NCBI RefSeq assembly: GCF_000801955.1
Contig: NZ_JSZO01000001.1
Span: forward strand, 186,001-250,000
Direction: 5' to 3'
DNA from: Ralstonia sp. A12
Lineage (GTDB): Bacteria; Pseudomonadota; Gammaproteobacteria; Burkholderiales; Burkholderiaceae
DNA length: 64,000 nt
Below the pieces are notes generated by a model that did not search any database, had not been told where the DNA came from, and saw nothing but the letters and a program-made list of their open reading frames with translations. How positions within the stretch are numbered: the first letter of the stretch is position 1; every line of letters starts with the position of its first letter. A program made the position numbers and the translations under genes. This document shows, piece after piece, positions 21,374-31,260 of the stretch.

Positions 21374-21718
21374 CTACTCCTGTTGCTGCTGCAAATCGAA
21401 GATGCGGGTCATCGGTGTCCACTTCTGGCTGGCGGGCGTCCAGGGCGTTGGGGCCTGGAACTGCCACATCAGCGTTTCCCACTCGATGAGCTTGGGGTCG
21501 GTGCTGGTCGCTTCGGCCATGCGATCGGCGTTGTAGATCGCATCGTCGGTGTCCATGAGCATCACCATGCGCGTCCCCACGCGGTAGATCTCCATGCCGA
21601 TCACACCGTGCTTGCGCAGGTGCCGCGCGACCTCCGGCCAGATGCGCTGGTGATGCGCTTCGTACGCGGCAATCAGCGCCGCGTCGTCTTTCAGGTCAAG
21701 AGCAAGGCAATAGCGCAT
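21374..21718 (-). CDS. L-rhamnose/L-fucose-type mutarotase (RhaM family)
   Basis: A 114-residue ferredoxin-like-fold protein. It opens MRYCLALDLKDDAALIAAYEAHHQRIWPEV, here spanning residues 1-30, with the conserved His22 and His23 region and MEIYRVGTRMVMLMDTDD. RhaM proteins interconvert sugar anomers. Because its neighbours oxidise L-fucose, it most likely supplies the anomer used by the fucose dehydrogenase, seven bases upstream in the same operon. A rhamnose role is less likely since no rhamnose genes are nearby. Confidence 0.88.
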   Translation of the reverse strand: MRYCLALDLKDDAALIAAYEAHHQRIWPEVARHLRKHGVIGMEIYRVGTRMVMLMDTDDAIYNADRMAEATSTDPKLIEWETLMWQFQAPTPWTPASQKWTPMTRIFDLQQQQE

Positions 21719-21725
21719 TGCAGCC

Positions 21726-22505
<780 letters not shown>

Positions 22506-23402
22506 TCAAGCCTTGAGTTGCAGGTTGTAGCAGCGGGTGGCCGTGCCACCCCATAGGTTTGCGCGCTCGCTGGGGCTCAGGCGCTCTTCGGCCCAGACGT
22601 GCAGGACGTCATAGACGGTGCCGTAAGACGCCGCCAACAGGCACACCGGCCAGTCGGAGCCGAACATCAGGCGCTGCGGGCCGAACACGTCGAGCGCCAC
22701 ATCCAGGCATTGCCGTGCGTGCTGCACATCGCGCACGGTCACGCCCTTGCGCCAGTCGGCTTCCGTGAGCAGGCCCGAGAGCTTGCAGGCCACGTGTGGC
22801 ATGTTCTTGAGCGGCATGAGCGCGGCCTTCCAACGTGCGAGCGCATCGGCATCACGTGCGAAGGCCTCCAGCGGTGGCTTGCCCAGGTGGTCGAGCACGA
22901 GCCAATGGTTGCCATGCCGGCCGCAGAACTCCACCGCTGGTTTCAGTTGGTGGCCGAACACCAGCACGTCGTACGTGTAGCCCCAAGCCTGCAACAGTGC
23001 GATGCCACGGTCGAACGCCGGGGCCGACAGAAACGCCGCCGCGTCGGGCTCGTCTTGCACCACGTGCCGGAACCCGGCCAGCTTGTGTTCGCCGCTGAGC
23101 GCTTCCAGGCGCGTCTCCAGATCGACGGCGCACAGGTCTTCCCAGCCCACCACGCCCAAAATCCAGTCGTGCGTGTTGGCCAGCTCAAGCAGAAAGCGCG
23201 TCTCTTCCTGCTCGCCGCGCGCCTGCACGGCAATCGCACCATCCAGCCGTTGCTCGCGCAGTTCGGGCAGCAGATCCTCCGGCAGCCGATTGGTGGCCAG
23301 CACTTCCATACCGGGGCCGATCCACGGATAGGCCTCTGGCCGATAGCGCCAGAAATGCTGGTGCGCGTCAATGCGCGGAACAGGCAGAACAGAGGCAGCC
23401 AT
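22506..23402 (-). CDS. Amidohydrolase, probable L-fuconolactonase
   Basis: A 298-residue amidohydrolase of the COG3618 group. RIDAHQHFWRY holds the HxH metal site, and LVLDHLGKPPLE and LMFGSDWPVCLL supply later His and Asp ligands. These proteins open sugar-acid lactones, here L-fucono-1,4-lactone to L-fuconate. The start is taken as ATG 23400-23402, four bases beyond the fuconate dehydratase stop. An in-frame GTG at 23414 would overlap that gene. It is part of the same operon. Confidence 0.87.
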   Translation of the reverse strand: MAASVLPVPRIDAHQHFWRYRPEAYPWIGPGMEVLATNRLPEDLLPELREQRLDGAIAVQARGEQEETRFLLELANTHDWILGVVGWEDLCAVDLETRLEALSGEHKLAGFRHVVQDEPDAAAFLSAPAFDRGIALLQAWGYTYDVLVFGHQLKPAVEFCGRHGNHWLVLDHLGKPPLEAFARDADALARWKAALMPLKNMPHVACKLSGLLTEADWRKGVTVRDVQHARQCLDVALDVFGPQRLMFGSDWPVCLLAASYGTVYDVLHVWAEERLSPSERANLWGGTATRCYNLQLKA

Positions 23403-23406
23403 CGTC

Positions 23407-24684
23407 TCAGCCACGGAAACGGTACTGCTCGAGCGAAGCAGGCTTCATCGTGATCGAGAAGCCGGGCGCCTGCGGCGGCAGATACGCCGCGTTGCGCACC
23501 ACGCACGGGTCGACAAAATGCTCGTGCAGGTGGTCCACATACTCGACCACGCGGCCTTCACGCGTGCCCGACACGCAGATGTAGTCGATCATCGACAGGT
23601 GCTGTACGTATTCGCACAGGCCCACGCCGCCAGCGTGCGGGCACACCGGCAGGCCGTACTTTGCCGCCAGCAGCAGCACGGCCAGAATCTCGTTCACGCC
23701 ACCCAGGCGGCACGCATCGATCTGCACCACGTCAATGGCGCCGCGCATGATGAATTGCTTGAACAGGATGCGGTTCTGGCACATCTCGCCGGTTGCCACC
23801 TTGACGGGGGCAATGGCCTTGCGCACGGCGCGGTGGCCTTCCACGTCGTCCGGGCTGGTCGGCTCTTCAATGAACCACGGCTTGGCGAAGCCGAGTTCGC
23901 GCACCCAGTCGATGGCCTCGTTCACTTCCCAGACCTGGTTGGCGTCGATCATCAGCTCGCGGTCTGGCCCGAGCACCTCGCGGGCGATGGAGACACGACG
24001 GATGTCGTCCTTCAGATCACGCCCGACCTTGAGCTTGATATGGCGGAAGCCGCTGTCGACTGCTTCCCGACACAGGCGGCGCAGCTTGTCGTCGTCATAG
24101 CCGAGCCAGCCGGCGGAGGTGGTGTAGCAGGGATAGCCTTCTGCCTCGAGCGTGCGGATGCGCGCAGCCTTGCCGGGCGCCTGCTTGCGCAGCAGATCGA
24201 GCGCTTCCTCGGGCGTAATGCCGTCGGTCATGTAGCGGAAGTCGATGCAGCGTACGAATTCCTCCGGCGTGAGATCGGCCACCAAGCGCCACAGCGGCTT
24301 GCCCTCGGCCTTGGCCCACAAATCCCACGCGGCATTGACGACAGCGCCGGTGGCCAGATGGATAGCGCCCTTGTCCGGGCCGATCCAGCGCAGTTGGCTA
24401 TCGGAGGTGACGTGGCGCCAGAAACGGCCCATGTCTTCACGAATCCAGTCGAGGTCAAGCCCTTCCACCAGATGGCGCATCGCCTCGATGGCGGCGCAGC
24501 ACACTTCGTTGCCGCGCCCGATCGTGAAGGTCAGGCCGTGGCCCTCCAGGCCCGGTTGATCCGTTTCCAGGATCACGTAGGCCGCGGAGTAATCCGGGTC
24601 CGGGTTCATCGCGTCGGAGCCGTCGAGATGCTGGGAAGTCGGAAAGCGCACGTCCAGCACGCGCAAGGATCGGATGATGGTCAT
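23407..24684 (-). CDS. fucD: L-fuconate dehydratase (enolase superfamily)
   Basis: A 425-residue enzyme. The KxK acid/base pair is Lys217/Lys219 (HIKLKVGRD). Metal ligands are Asp247 (MIDANQ), Glu273 (IEEP) and Glu300 (GEMCQNR). His350 (CPHAGGVGLCEY) completes the site. The FucD-like opening (DVRFPTSQHLDGSDAMNPDPDY) is clear and separates it from mandelate racemase relatives. It removes water from L-fuconate to give 2-keto-3-deoxy-L-fuconate. It lies between the lactonase and the diketo-acid hydrolase in the operon. Confidence 0.94.
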   Translation of the reverse strand: MTIIRSLRVLDVRFPTSQHLDGSDAMNPDPDYSAAYVILETDQPGLEGHGLTFTIGRGNEVCCAAIEAMRHLVEGLDLDWIREDMGRFWRHVTSDSQLRWIGPDKGAIHLATGAVVNAAWDLWAKAEGKPLWRLVADLTPEEFVRCIDFRYMTDGITPEEALDLLRKQAPGKAARIRTLEAEGYPCYTTSAGWLGYDDDKLRRLCREAVDSGFRHIKLKVGRDLKDDIRRVSIAREVLGPDRELMIDANQVWEVNEAIDWVRELGFAKPWFIEEPTSPDDVEGHRAVRKAIAPVKVATGEMCQNRILFKQFIMRGAIDVVQIDACRLGGVNEILAVLLLAAKYGLPVCPHAGGVGLCEYVQHLSMIDYICVSGTREGRVVEYVDHLHEHFVDPCVVRNAAYLPPQAPGFSITMKPASLEQYRFRG

Positions 24685-24719
24685 GTGTCTGTGGTTCTGG
24701 ATTGCGGAATGCTCAGTCT

Positions 24720-25592
24720 TCAGCCTTGCGCGTTCACCGTGCGCTGGTGCTGCTCACCGAGGCCTTCGATGCCCAGGCGGATGGTCTGGCCAGCGTGCAG
24801 GTAGACCGGCGGCTTCTGCCCCAGGCCCACGCCCGGCGGCGTACCGGTCGAAATCACATCGCCCGGCTGCAGGCTCATGAAGCGGCTCAGATAGCTGATG
24901 AGATGGGCCACGCCAAACACCATGGTCGACGTCGATCCGTTCTGGTAGCGATGGCCATCCACCTCCAGCCACAGGTGCAGCGCCTGCGGGTTGGGCACCT
25001 CGTCGGCGGTCACCAGCCACGGGCCGATCGGGCCGAAGGTGTCGCAGCCCTTGCCCTTGTCCCACGTGCCGCCACGCTCGATCTGGAATTCGCGCTCCGA
25101 CACATCGTTGATGACGCAGTAGCCCGCCACGTGCGACAGCGCATCCGCCTCGCTGATGTAGCGGCCTTCCTTGCCGATCACCACGCCCAGCTCGACTTCC
25201 CAATCGGTCTTGACCGAATCGCGCGGGATCTCGATGTCGTCGTCCGGGCCGCAGATGGCGCTCGTCCACTTGCCGAAGACCACCGGTTCGGCCGGCACTT
25301 CCAGCCCGGATTCGGCAGCGTGGTCGGCATAGTTCAGGCCAATGCAGATGAACTTGCCGACATCGCCCACGCACGGGCCGAGACGGAGACCATTCGGCAG
25401 GCCAGCTTGCGGCGTGCCATCGACGACGGGCAGGCTGCTGATGTCGAGCGTGCGCAGGCGGGCCAGGTTCTCGGGCAGCAACGCGGTACCGCCAACGTCT
25501 TCGATCACGCCAGACAGATCGCGCACTTGGCCTTGAGCATCGAGCAGACCGGGTTTCTCGTGGCCCTTAGGGCCGTAGCGGAGGAGTTTCAT
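24720..25592 (-). CDS. FAH-family hydrolase, probable 2,4-diketo-3-deoxy-L-fuconate hydrolase
   Basis: A 290-residue fumarylacetoacetate-hydrolase-fold enzyme. Its marks are FICIGLNYADHAAESG, the metal-ligand stretch DWEVELGVVIGKEG, VINDVSEREFQIE and VISTGTPPGVGLGQKP. In the non-phosphorylating L-fucose pathway this protein cleaves the diketo acid to pyruvate and L-lactate. The position directly after the second dehydrogenase and before fucD supports this over other FAH roles. ATG 25590-25592 has GGAGG-like purines upstream (from CTCCTC on the plus strand). Confidence 0.88.
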   Translation of the reverse strand: MKLLRYGPKGHEKPGLLDAQGQVRDLSGVIEDVGGTALLPENLARLRTLDISSLPVVDGTPQAGLPNGLRLGPCVGDVGKFICIGLNYADHAAESGLEVPAEPVVFGKWTSAICGPDDDIEIPRDSVKTDWEVELGVVIGKEGRYISEADALSHVAGYCVINDVSEREFQIERGGTWDKGKGCDTFGPIGPWLVTADEVPNPQALHLWLEVDGHRYQNGSTSTMVFGVAHLISYLSRFMSLQPGDVISTGTPPGVGLGQKPPVYLHAGQTIRLGIEGLGEQHQRTVNAQG

Positions 25593-25627
25593 AACGTTAT
25601 CGTTGTGGACTGCAATCAATCAGTGCA

Positions 25628-26377
25628 TCAGTTAGACCAGCCGCCATCGATCACACAGCACGTGCCGGTGGTGAAGCGGGATTCGTCCGAAGCCAGGTAG
25701 GTGGCCAGCGCGGCAATTTCATCGGCCGTGCCGACGCGGCCCATCGGCTGGCGCCCCACGAAGGCCGCGCGGATGGTGTCGATGGACACGTTCTGCTCCT
25801 GGGCCTGCGTGGCAATGCGCTGCTCAAGCGAGGGCGATTCCACCGTGCCCGGGCAGATGGCATTGCAGCGGATGCCGCGCGCCACAAAGTCGGCGGCAAT
25901 CGCCTTGGTCATGCCGATCACGGCTGCTTTGGTGGCGCCATACACAAAGCGATTGGGCACGCCCTTCACGCTCGATGCGGCGGAAGCCATGTTGATGATC
26001 GATGCGCCGCCGTTATCCAGCATCTTGGGCAGCAGCGCACGCGTGAGCCGATACATCGCCGTCACGTTGAGTTGCCACGAGAATGCCCAGTCGTCTTCCG
26101 AGCATTCGAGAATGCTGCCGTGGTGCACGAAGCCGGCGCAGTTGAACAGCGCATCAAAGGCGGCTTCTTCGCGCGCCAGAACGGCAACGGCGTTGGCATC
26201 CGTCACATCCAGGCGCAGGGTGCGGATGCCGGCCGTCTCTGCCAGCGTGGCAAGCGCGCCTGCGTTGATGTCGGTGGCGAGCACCTGTGCGCCTTCCTTT
26301 GCAAACATCATCGCGCTGGCACGGCCAATACCCTGCCCTGCCGCCGTCACGAGGATGCGTTTTCCTTGGAGTCTCAT
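25628..26377 (-). CDS. SDR oxidoreductase, probable 2-keto-3-deoxy-L-fuconate 4-dehydrogenase
   Basis: A 249-residue short-chain dehydrogenase: TAAGQGIG (11-18), NCAG (79-82), Ser132-136 region and Tyr146/Lys150 (YGATK). The opening RLQGKRILVTAAGQGIGRA and the end TGTCCVIDGGWSN are typical of KDF dehydrogenases (also human BDH2-like). It makes the 2,4-diketo acid used by the adjacent FAH hydrolase, 35 bases downstream. It is 152 bases after the transporter's binding-protein gene. Confidence 0.88.
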   Translation of the reverse strand: MRLQGKRILVTAAGQGIGRASAMMFAKEGAQVLATDINAGALATLAETAGIRTLRLDVTDANAVAVLAREEAAFDALFNCAGFVHHGSILECSEDDWAFSWQLNVTAMYRLTRALLPKMLDNGGASIINMASAASSVKGVPNRFVYGATKAAVIGMTKAIAADFVARGIRCNAICPGTVESPSLEQRIATQAQEQNVSIDTIRAAFVGRQPMGRVGTADEIAALATYLASDESRFTTGTCCVIDGGWSN

Positions 26378-26529
26378 TGCGTTTGCGTACCGGTGTGAGG
26401 CGAGGTGTGAAACGAGTCAGCACCCGCCCATTCCGGCAACTGGGTTAGAACACCGCATCGTTCAGAGAGAGAGGCCAACCGGCATGGCGGCGAACGACAC
26501 TCCGCCACGCCTCTCCGTGCTGTGCGTCG

Positions 26530-27477
26530 TCAGTACAGGACGTTCTTGGCTTCGGGCGAATCCAGGTTCTGCTTGTTCACCAGCATCACGCCGGTATCCA
26601 CCTGTTTCTGAACCGGCTTGCGCTCGATCGTGCTGACGACCGTCTCGATGCCCTTGAAGCCCATCTGATAGGAGCTTTGCACTGCAACCGCGCGGATCGT
26701 GCCGTCACGCACAAAGCCCTGCAGATCCTGGTTGCCATCAAAGCCGATGGCGGCAACCTTGCCGGTCTTGCCGGATTGCTGCAGGGCGCGGCCCATGCCG
26801 ACCGCCGTCGGCTCGTTCGCGCCGAAGATGCCCTTGAGGTCAGGGTTGGCGGCAAGCACATCCGTGGTCTGGTTCAACGCCGTTGCCATTTGCGACTGCG
26901 AGTAGAACGGCCCAACGACCTGCAGCTTCGAGTGCTGCTCGATGTATTTGCGGAAGCCACCGACGCGGCCGATTTCAGACCCGGCACCCGGCACGTACGA
27001 CATGATTGCGATCTTGCCCGTCTGGCCGACGGCCTCGATCATCGCCTTTGCGCACAGCTCACCGGCCTTCGCGTTATCCGTGGACAGGAACGACTGGTAG
27101 TACTGCTTGCCCGAGTCCGACACCATGGAGTCGATCAGCACGACAGGGATGTGCGCTTCCCAGGCCTTCTTCATGGCCGGCACCAGCGCATCCGGATCAG
27201 ACGGCGCGAGAACAATGCCGGCGACTTTCCGAGTCACCGCGTTCTCGACCATGTTCACTTCATCCGCAATGTTCGATTCGGCGGCGGGCCCCTGAAAGGT
27301 CATCGTGTAGCCCTTCGCGCTGGCCATGGCTGCGGTGGCACCCTTCTGCACGTTCTGCCAGTAATTCGAGTTGGCCGATTTCACGATCACGGCAATCTCA
27401 CCGCCAGCGGCCTGTGCATAGGCAGAAAACATCGCACACGTTGCAGCAACCACCGCCAGCACGGAAAACTTCTTCAT
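26530..27477 (-). CDS. Sugar ABC transporter periplasmic binding protein (RbsB family)
   Basis: A 315-residue exported protein. The signal peptide is MKKFSVLAVVAATCAMFSAYA followed by QAAGG. The type I periplasmic-binding fold is seen in IAVIVKSANSNYWQNVQKG, GIVLAPSDPDALVPAMKKA, IPVVLIDSMV, GIFGANEPTAVGMGRAL and AAIGFDGNQDL. It is grouped with ribose, xylose and fucose binders. The start ATG 27475-27477 has AAGGAG upstream. It is the third gene of an ATPase-permease-binding-protein set at the head of the fucose catabolic run, so L-fucose or a relative is the likely ligand. Confidence 0.92.
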   Translation of the reverse strand: MKKFSVLAVVAATCAMFSAYAQAAGGEIAVIVKSANSNYWQNVQKGATAAMASAKGYTMTFQGPAAESNIADEVNMVENAVTRKVAGIVLAPSDPDALVPAMKKAWEAHIPVVLIDSMVSDSGKQYYQSFLSTDNAKAGELCAKAMIEAVGQTGKIAIMSYVPGAGSEIGRVGGFRKYIEQHSKLQVVGPFYSQSQMATALNQTTDVLAANPDLKGIFGANEPTAVGMGRALQQSGKTGKVAAIGFDGNQDLQGFVRDGTIRAVAVQSSYQMGFKGIETVVSTIERKPVQKQVDTGVMLVNKQNLDSPEAKNVLY

Positions 27478-27524
27478 GGTCTCACTCCTTGGTTTTGGTT
27501 TGCACTTCGCTTCCGATTTACGAC

Positions 27525-28556
27525 TTACAACTTGCGGTTTCTGAGCTGATCGATCCACACCGTGCCGAGGATGACCACGCCGATGATGATCTGCTGGATG
27601 AAACTCGATACGCCGTTCATGTTGAGCCCGTTGCGCAACACGCCGATCACGAACGCGCCGATGGCGGTGCCCGAGACCGTTCCGACCCCGCCCATCAACG
27701 AGGTGCCGCCGATGACCGCGCTGGCAATGGCATCCAGTTCGTACATCACGCCTTCGTTCGGTTGCGCCGTGACGAGGCGCGACATGAGCACACAGCCCGT
27801 CACGCCGGCGAGCAGGCCCGACAGCACGTAGGTGAACAACTTGACGCCCTGCACGTTCACGCCGGACAGCCGTGCCGCCTCTGCGTTCGAGCCGACTGCA
27901 TAGATATGGCGGCCCAGGGAGGTGCGTGCCAGCAGGATAGAGATGGCGACGAACAGCACAAGCATGATCACCACCGGGTAAGGGATGCCCGGGAAGACCG
28001 TATCGGGAAAGCCATCTGCCCCAATGTGCGAGATGCGGAAGAGCGCGCCGTTACCGAGTTCGCCAAAGGCATCCCCAAGGCCCGACACCGGCCGCGCTCC
28101 GGTGATCTGCAAGGCAAGGCCGCGCGCGACCAGCATCATGCCCAGCGTGGCAATAAAGGGCGGCAAGCCCATCCGGGTGATGCAGATACCGTTGACCCAA
28201 CCGCACATGGCACCCACAACAATGCCGGCCAGCATCGCAAACGGAACGGGCACGCCCATCTTCACAAGCAATGCGGCCACCACGCCGGACAGCGCCAGCA
28301 CCGAGCCCACAGACAGATCAATGCCGCCCGTGATGATCACGCACGTGGCTGCCACACCCAGGTACGCAATCGACGTCACCTGAAGCGCGACCGTCATGAA
28401 GTTGCCGACGGAAAAGAACGCCGCACTCGTTGCCGAGAACGCAATGACGAGCGCAACCAGGCTGCCCAGCGCCGCGAATTTCTGAATCAAGTCCCGATGG
28501 TGTTGCTTGCGCTGTGTTTTCACGACTTGTGAGGGATCTGATGTCATTTCAAGCAT
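27525..28556 (-). CDS. Sugar ABC transporter permease (RbsC family)
   Basis: A 343-residue inner-membrane permease with about nine hydrophobic segments. Marks of the BPD_transp_2 family are CVIITGGIDLSVGSVLALSG, ARPVSGLG, GRHIYAVGSNAEAARLSGVNV and VIGGTSLMGGVGTVSGT. The start ATG at 28554-28556 (GGGG upstream) overlaps the ATPase gene by eight bases; another ATG at 28547 is possible. It works with the ATPase and binding protein on either side. Confidence 0.92.
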   Translation of the reverse strand: MLEMTSDPSQVVKTQRKQHHRDLIQKFAALGSLVALVIAFSATSAAFFSVGNFMTVALQVTSIAYLGVAATCVIITGGIDLSVGSVLALSGVVAALLVKMGVPVPFAMLAGIVVGAMCGWVNGICITRMGLPPFIATLGMMLVARGLALQITGARPVSGLGDAFGELGNGALFRISHIGADGFPDTVFPGIPYPVVIMLVLFVAISILLARTSLGRHIYAVGSNAEAARLSGVNVQGVKLFTYVLSGLLAGVTGCVLMSRLVTAQPNEGVMYELDAIASAVIGGTSLMGGVGTVSGTAIGAFVIGVLRNGLNMNGVSSFIQQIIIGVVILGTVWIDQLRNRKL

Positions 28557-30096
28557 GTGTTCGCCCCGATGCGTAATGCAGAATCTCTTCTTGATTGGTC
28601 TTTTTTGTTTCGAGAACCGCGGTAATGCGGCCTTCGTGGAATACGGCAATGCGGTCGGTCATGCCGAGCAGTTCAGGCAGTTCCGAGCTGATCAGAACAA
28701 CGCCGACTCCATCGGCCGCGAGTTCATCCATCAGCCCGTAGATCGCATATTTCGCGCCCACGTCGATGCCCCGCGTCGGCTCGTCGAAAAACAGGATGCG
28801 TGAACCCCGGTACAGCCATTTGCCGATCACGATCTTCTGCTGATTGCCACCGGAGAGGTTGCGTACGGTCTGCCCGACCGACGGGGTGCGGATATTCAGT
28901 TCGCGCACGTAGCGCTTGGCCACCGCGGTTTCTTCCGAGAAGCGCAGGAAGCCGCGTGATGAAATCGCCCGCACGTTGGCCAGGGTGATGTTGACGGCCA
29001 CCGGCATCGACAACGCCAGCCCGTCCTTCTTCCGGTCTTCAGACAAGTAGGCAATGCCTTGCCGGATCGCCTCGCGCGGCGAGCGGATCGTGACCGGTGA
29101 ATCACCCAGCATGATCGAGCCGGCATCGATCCGATCCGCACCGAAGATGGCACGCGCCACTTCCGTGCGACCGGCGCCCATCAAGCCTGCGAAGCCAAGG
29201 ATTTCGCCCTTGCGCAACTCGAACGACACCGGGCCGAATACCCCTGCCCGGCTCAGTTCGTTGACGCGCAGCAAGACCTCGTCCGTCGGAACCGACTGGC
29301 GAGCGGGAAACACGTCATCCAGCGAGCGCCCCACCATCCGCGCCACGATTTCATTGACCGTGATGGATGCGAAATCGCTCGTTGCGATGTAGCGCCCGTC
29401 ACGCAGCACGGTCACGCGGTCGACAATCTCAGCCATCTCGTCGAGCCGGTGCGAGATATACAGAATCGCCACGCCGTCGGCGCGCAGTTCCTTGATGATG
29501 CGAAACAGGTGGACGGTTTCCGACTCCGTGAGCGAAGACGTGGGCTCGTCCATGATCAGCACACAGGCATCGAGCGACAGCGCCTTGGCGATTTCCACCA
29601 TCTGCTGCTGCGCAATCGACAGCGCGCTGACCAACGTGGTCGGCTCGATGTTCAGGCCGATGCGCTGCAGGTAGCTGCGCGCGTTGGCATTGAGCTTGCG
29701 GTAATCGATGAACGGACCGCGCTTGGGCTCGCGCGCCAGAAAGATGTTCTCCGCCACCGACAGATGCGGGACGAGATTGAGCTCCTGGTGAATGATCGCA
29801 ATGCCGGCCGCCTGCGCTTCGGTGGTGGACGAGAACCGTACGGCCTCCCCCCGGTACCACACCGTTCCATCGTCCGCCGTGTACTGGCCGCTGATGATTT
29901 TCATCAGCGTGGATTTGCCGGCGCCGTTTTCACCGCAGATCGCGTGGACTTCTCCGGCGCGCAAGTTCAGGTCCACACCGTCCAGTGCGACGACGCCGGG
30001 AAAGCGCTTGCCGATACCTTGCAATCGAAGCATCTCTTGCGGTATCGACGGTTTGGAGCCGCTTCCGTGCGCGAGCACGGCATCAGCACTCGTCAT
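28549..30096 (-). CDS. Sugar ABC transporter ATP-binding protein (RbsA/MglA type)
   Basis: A 515-residue protein with two fused ATP-binding cassettes. Cassette 1 has GENGAGKST and LIMDEPTSSLT. Cassette 2 has the GLMGAGRTE variant of Walker A, LSGGNQQK and FFDEPTRGIDVG, the usual asymmetric pattern for carbohydrate class 2 importers. The start ATG 30094-30096 has GGAG six bases upstream. It is the first gene of the minus-strand operon. Its leader holds a hairpin (30134-30163) and a TTGG-N5-CCAA box (30187-30199). Confidence 0.93.
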   Translation of the reverse strand: MTSADAVLAHGSGSKPSIPQEMLRLQGIGKRFPGVVALDGVDLNLRAGEVHAICGENGAGKSTLMKIISGQYTADDGTVWYRGEAVRFSSTTEAQAAGIAIIHQELNLVPHLSVAENIFLAREPKRGPFIDYRKLNANARSYLQRIGLNIEPTTLVSALSIAQQQMVEIAKALSLDACVLIMDEPTSSLTESETVHLFRIIKELRADGVAILYISHRLDEMAEIVDRVTVLRDGRYIATSDFASITVNEIVARMVGRSLDDVFPARQSVPTDEVLLRVNELSRAGVFGPVSFELRKGEILGFAGLMGAGRTEVARAIFGADRIDAGSIMLGDSPVTIRSPREAIRQGIAYLSEDRKKDGLALSMPVAVNITLANVRAISSRGFLRFSEETAVAKRYVRELNIRTPSVGQTVRNLSGGNQQKIVIGKWLYRGSRILFFDEPTRGIDVGAKYAIYGLMDELAADGVGVVLISSELPELLGMTDRIAVFHEGRITAVLETKKTNQEEILHYASGRTHA

Positions 30097-30133
30097 CCTT
30101 GTCTCCGTATTGTTCTGAGTCTGGCGATCTTCC

Positions 30134-30163
30134 GCCTGACGGACTGGTAAGTCCAGTTCAGGC
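30134..30163. promoter_or_regulatory. Strong hairpin in the leader of the sugar transporter operon
   Basis: GCCTGA and TCAGGC flank an inner GGACT-GGTA-AGTCC hairpin, so the whole 30 bases fold with only a small asymmetric bulge. It starts 38 bases before the ATPase start codon and could be a leader RNA structure or a second operator. Confidence 0.5.
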
Positions 30164-30186
30164 GCATCATGATCGGCCAAGATGTT

Positions 30187-30199
30187 TTGGTCAAGCCAA
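30187..30199. promoter_or_regulatory. FCD/FadR-type operator box 1 (transporter side)
   Basis: TTGG-TCAAG-CCAA, an inverted repeat matching the TGGTNNNRCCA form of FadR/FCD regulators (consensus TGGTNNNACCA). It lies about 90 bases before the ATPase start and 143 bases before the regulator start. Confidence 0.55.
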
Positions 30200-30341
30200 T
30201 ACTGCTTATAACGAACCTGCCTTACCACTAGTGCAAACCCTGAAATACCGGGATACCCTAGGCGTGGCAACGGATTACGGCACACATGCTAGACTCGGCG
30301 CGTACATACCGGGGCATCACCTCACCCAAATTCGAAGCCCA

Positions 30342-31049
30342 ATGAAGCAGACAGAACCCAAGCGGCTTTACCAATCTGTCGCCGCGCAGATCCTGGCGCT
30401 GATCCGGCAGGAAAACCTCCAACCAGGCACGCGCCTGCCGCCAGAGCGAGAACTGGCGCAGACCTTGGGCGTTTCCCGCCCTTCGCTGCGCGAGGCCCTG
30501 ATTGCCCTGGAGATTGGCGGCCAAGTCGAGATCCGCATGGGCTCGGGCGTGTACGTGCAAGACGCCAGCGCCGCGAGCGAGACCACCGCAATCCCGTCGC
30601 TGGGTGAAAGCCCTTCAGAACTGATGCAGGCCCGCGCCGTTCTGGAAGGCGACGTGATTGCGCTGGCCACGGTGCGGCTGACCGCTGCAATGCTCGACAA
30701 GCTGCAGCGCACCGTCGAGCGCATGAAGAAGCTCGCTTCGACCGGAAAATCCCCCACCGATGCCGACCGCCAGTTCCACATGCTCATTGCCGAGACCGCG
30801 GGCAACTCGGTCCTGAGCCGATTCGTCGCCGAGCTGTTCGACAGCCGGCATGACCCGATCGCCGTGGCCATCCGCGACCATGCCGAAGGTGCGGCAAGCT
30901 GGCACGCCGCCGTGCATGAACACGAGGAGATCCTCAAGGCATTGCAGTCCGGCGACCCCATCGCCGCACAGACTGCGATGCGGGCGCACCTGAAGGCATC
31001 GGAAGAACGCTGGATCGCGGGCGCCATTCAGCAGGACAACGCTTCGTAG
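30342..31049 (+). CDS. GntR-family regulator with FCD domain
   Basis: A 235-residue repressor-type protein. The N-terminal winged helix reads YQSVAAQILALIRQE, LPPERELAQTLGVSRPSLREAL (residues about 32-53). An all-helical FCD effector domain follows, with metal-site-like residues in DADRQFHMLIAETAGN (Asp/His) and the HEHEEILKALQSGDP segment with a later His in MRAHLKAS. Relatives sense sugar acids such as glucuronate, galactonate or lactate. It sits between two divergent catabolic arms whose promoters carry similar boxes, so it probably controls both. The ATG is at 30342; upstream purines are weak. Confidence 0.92.
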   Translation: MKQTEPKRLYQSVAAQILALIRQENLQPGTRLPPERELAQTLGVSRPSLREALIALEIGGQVEIRMGSGVYVQDASAASETTAIPSLGESPSELMQARAVLEGDVIALATVRLTAAMLDKLQRTVERMKKLASTGKSPTDADRQFHMLIAETAGNSVLSRFVAELFDSRHDPIAVAIRDHAEGAASWHAAVHEHEEILKALQSGDPIAAQTAMRAHLKASEERWIAGAIQQDNAS

Positions 31050-31161
31050 CCCGGCCTGTAGCCCAGTCGAGTGCGGCCGCGCCACCGGCCGCACTTGCAC
31101 ATCGCCGCACGGCCCCTCTCCCGACCAGCCCCCTCCCTGCCACCGCTTCAACCGCACCAAA

Positions 31162-31174
31162 CCGGTCTGACCAA
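31162..31174. promoter_or_regulatory. FCD/FadR-type operator box 2
   Basis: CCGG-TCTGA-CCAA contains the core GGTCTGACC, which fits GGTNNNACC of FadR-type sites. The ten bases CTGACCAAAT are repeated exactly in box 3. Confidence 0.5.
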
Positions 31175-31260
31175 ATATCAGGCCGCGCCGAAAAGACCGC
31201 ATAAAATCAACGGTTCTACGGCATCAGGGTTTCCCCGATAAGTAAACTTGCCCCAGGATG

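Noticed and set aside
20281-21489. 402-codon plus-strand frame opposite the porin
   Set aside because: The porin has a signal peptide, barrel motifs and terminal Phe; the opposite frame is a composition artefact.
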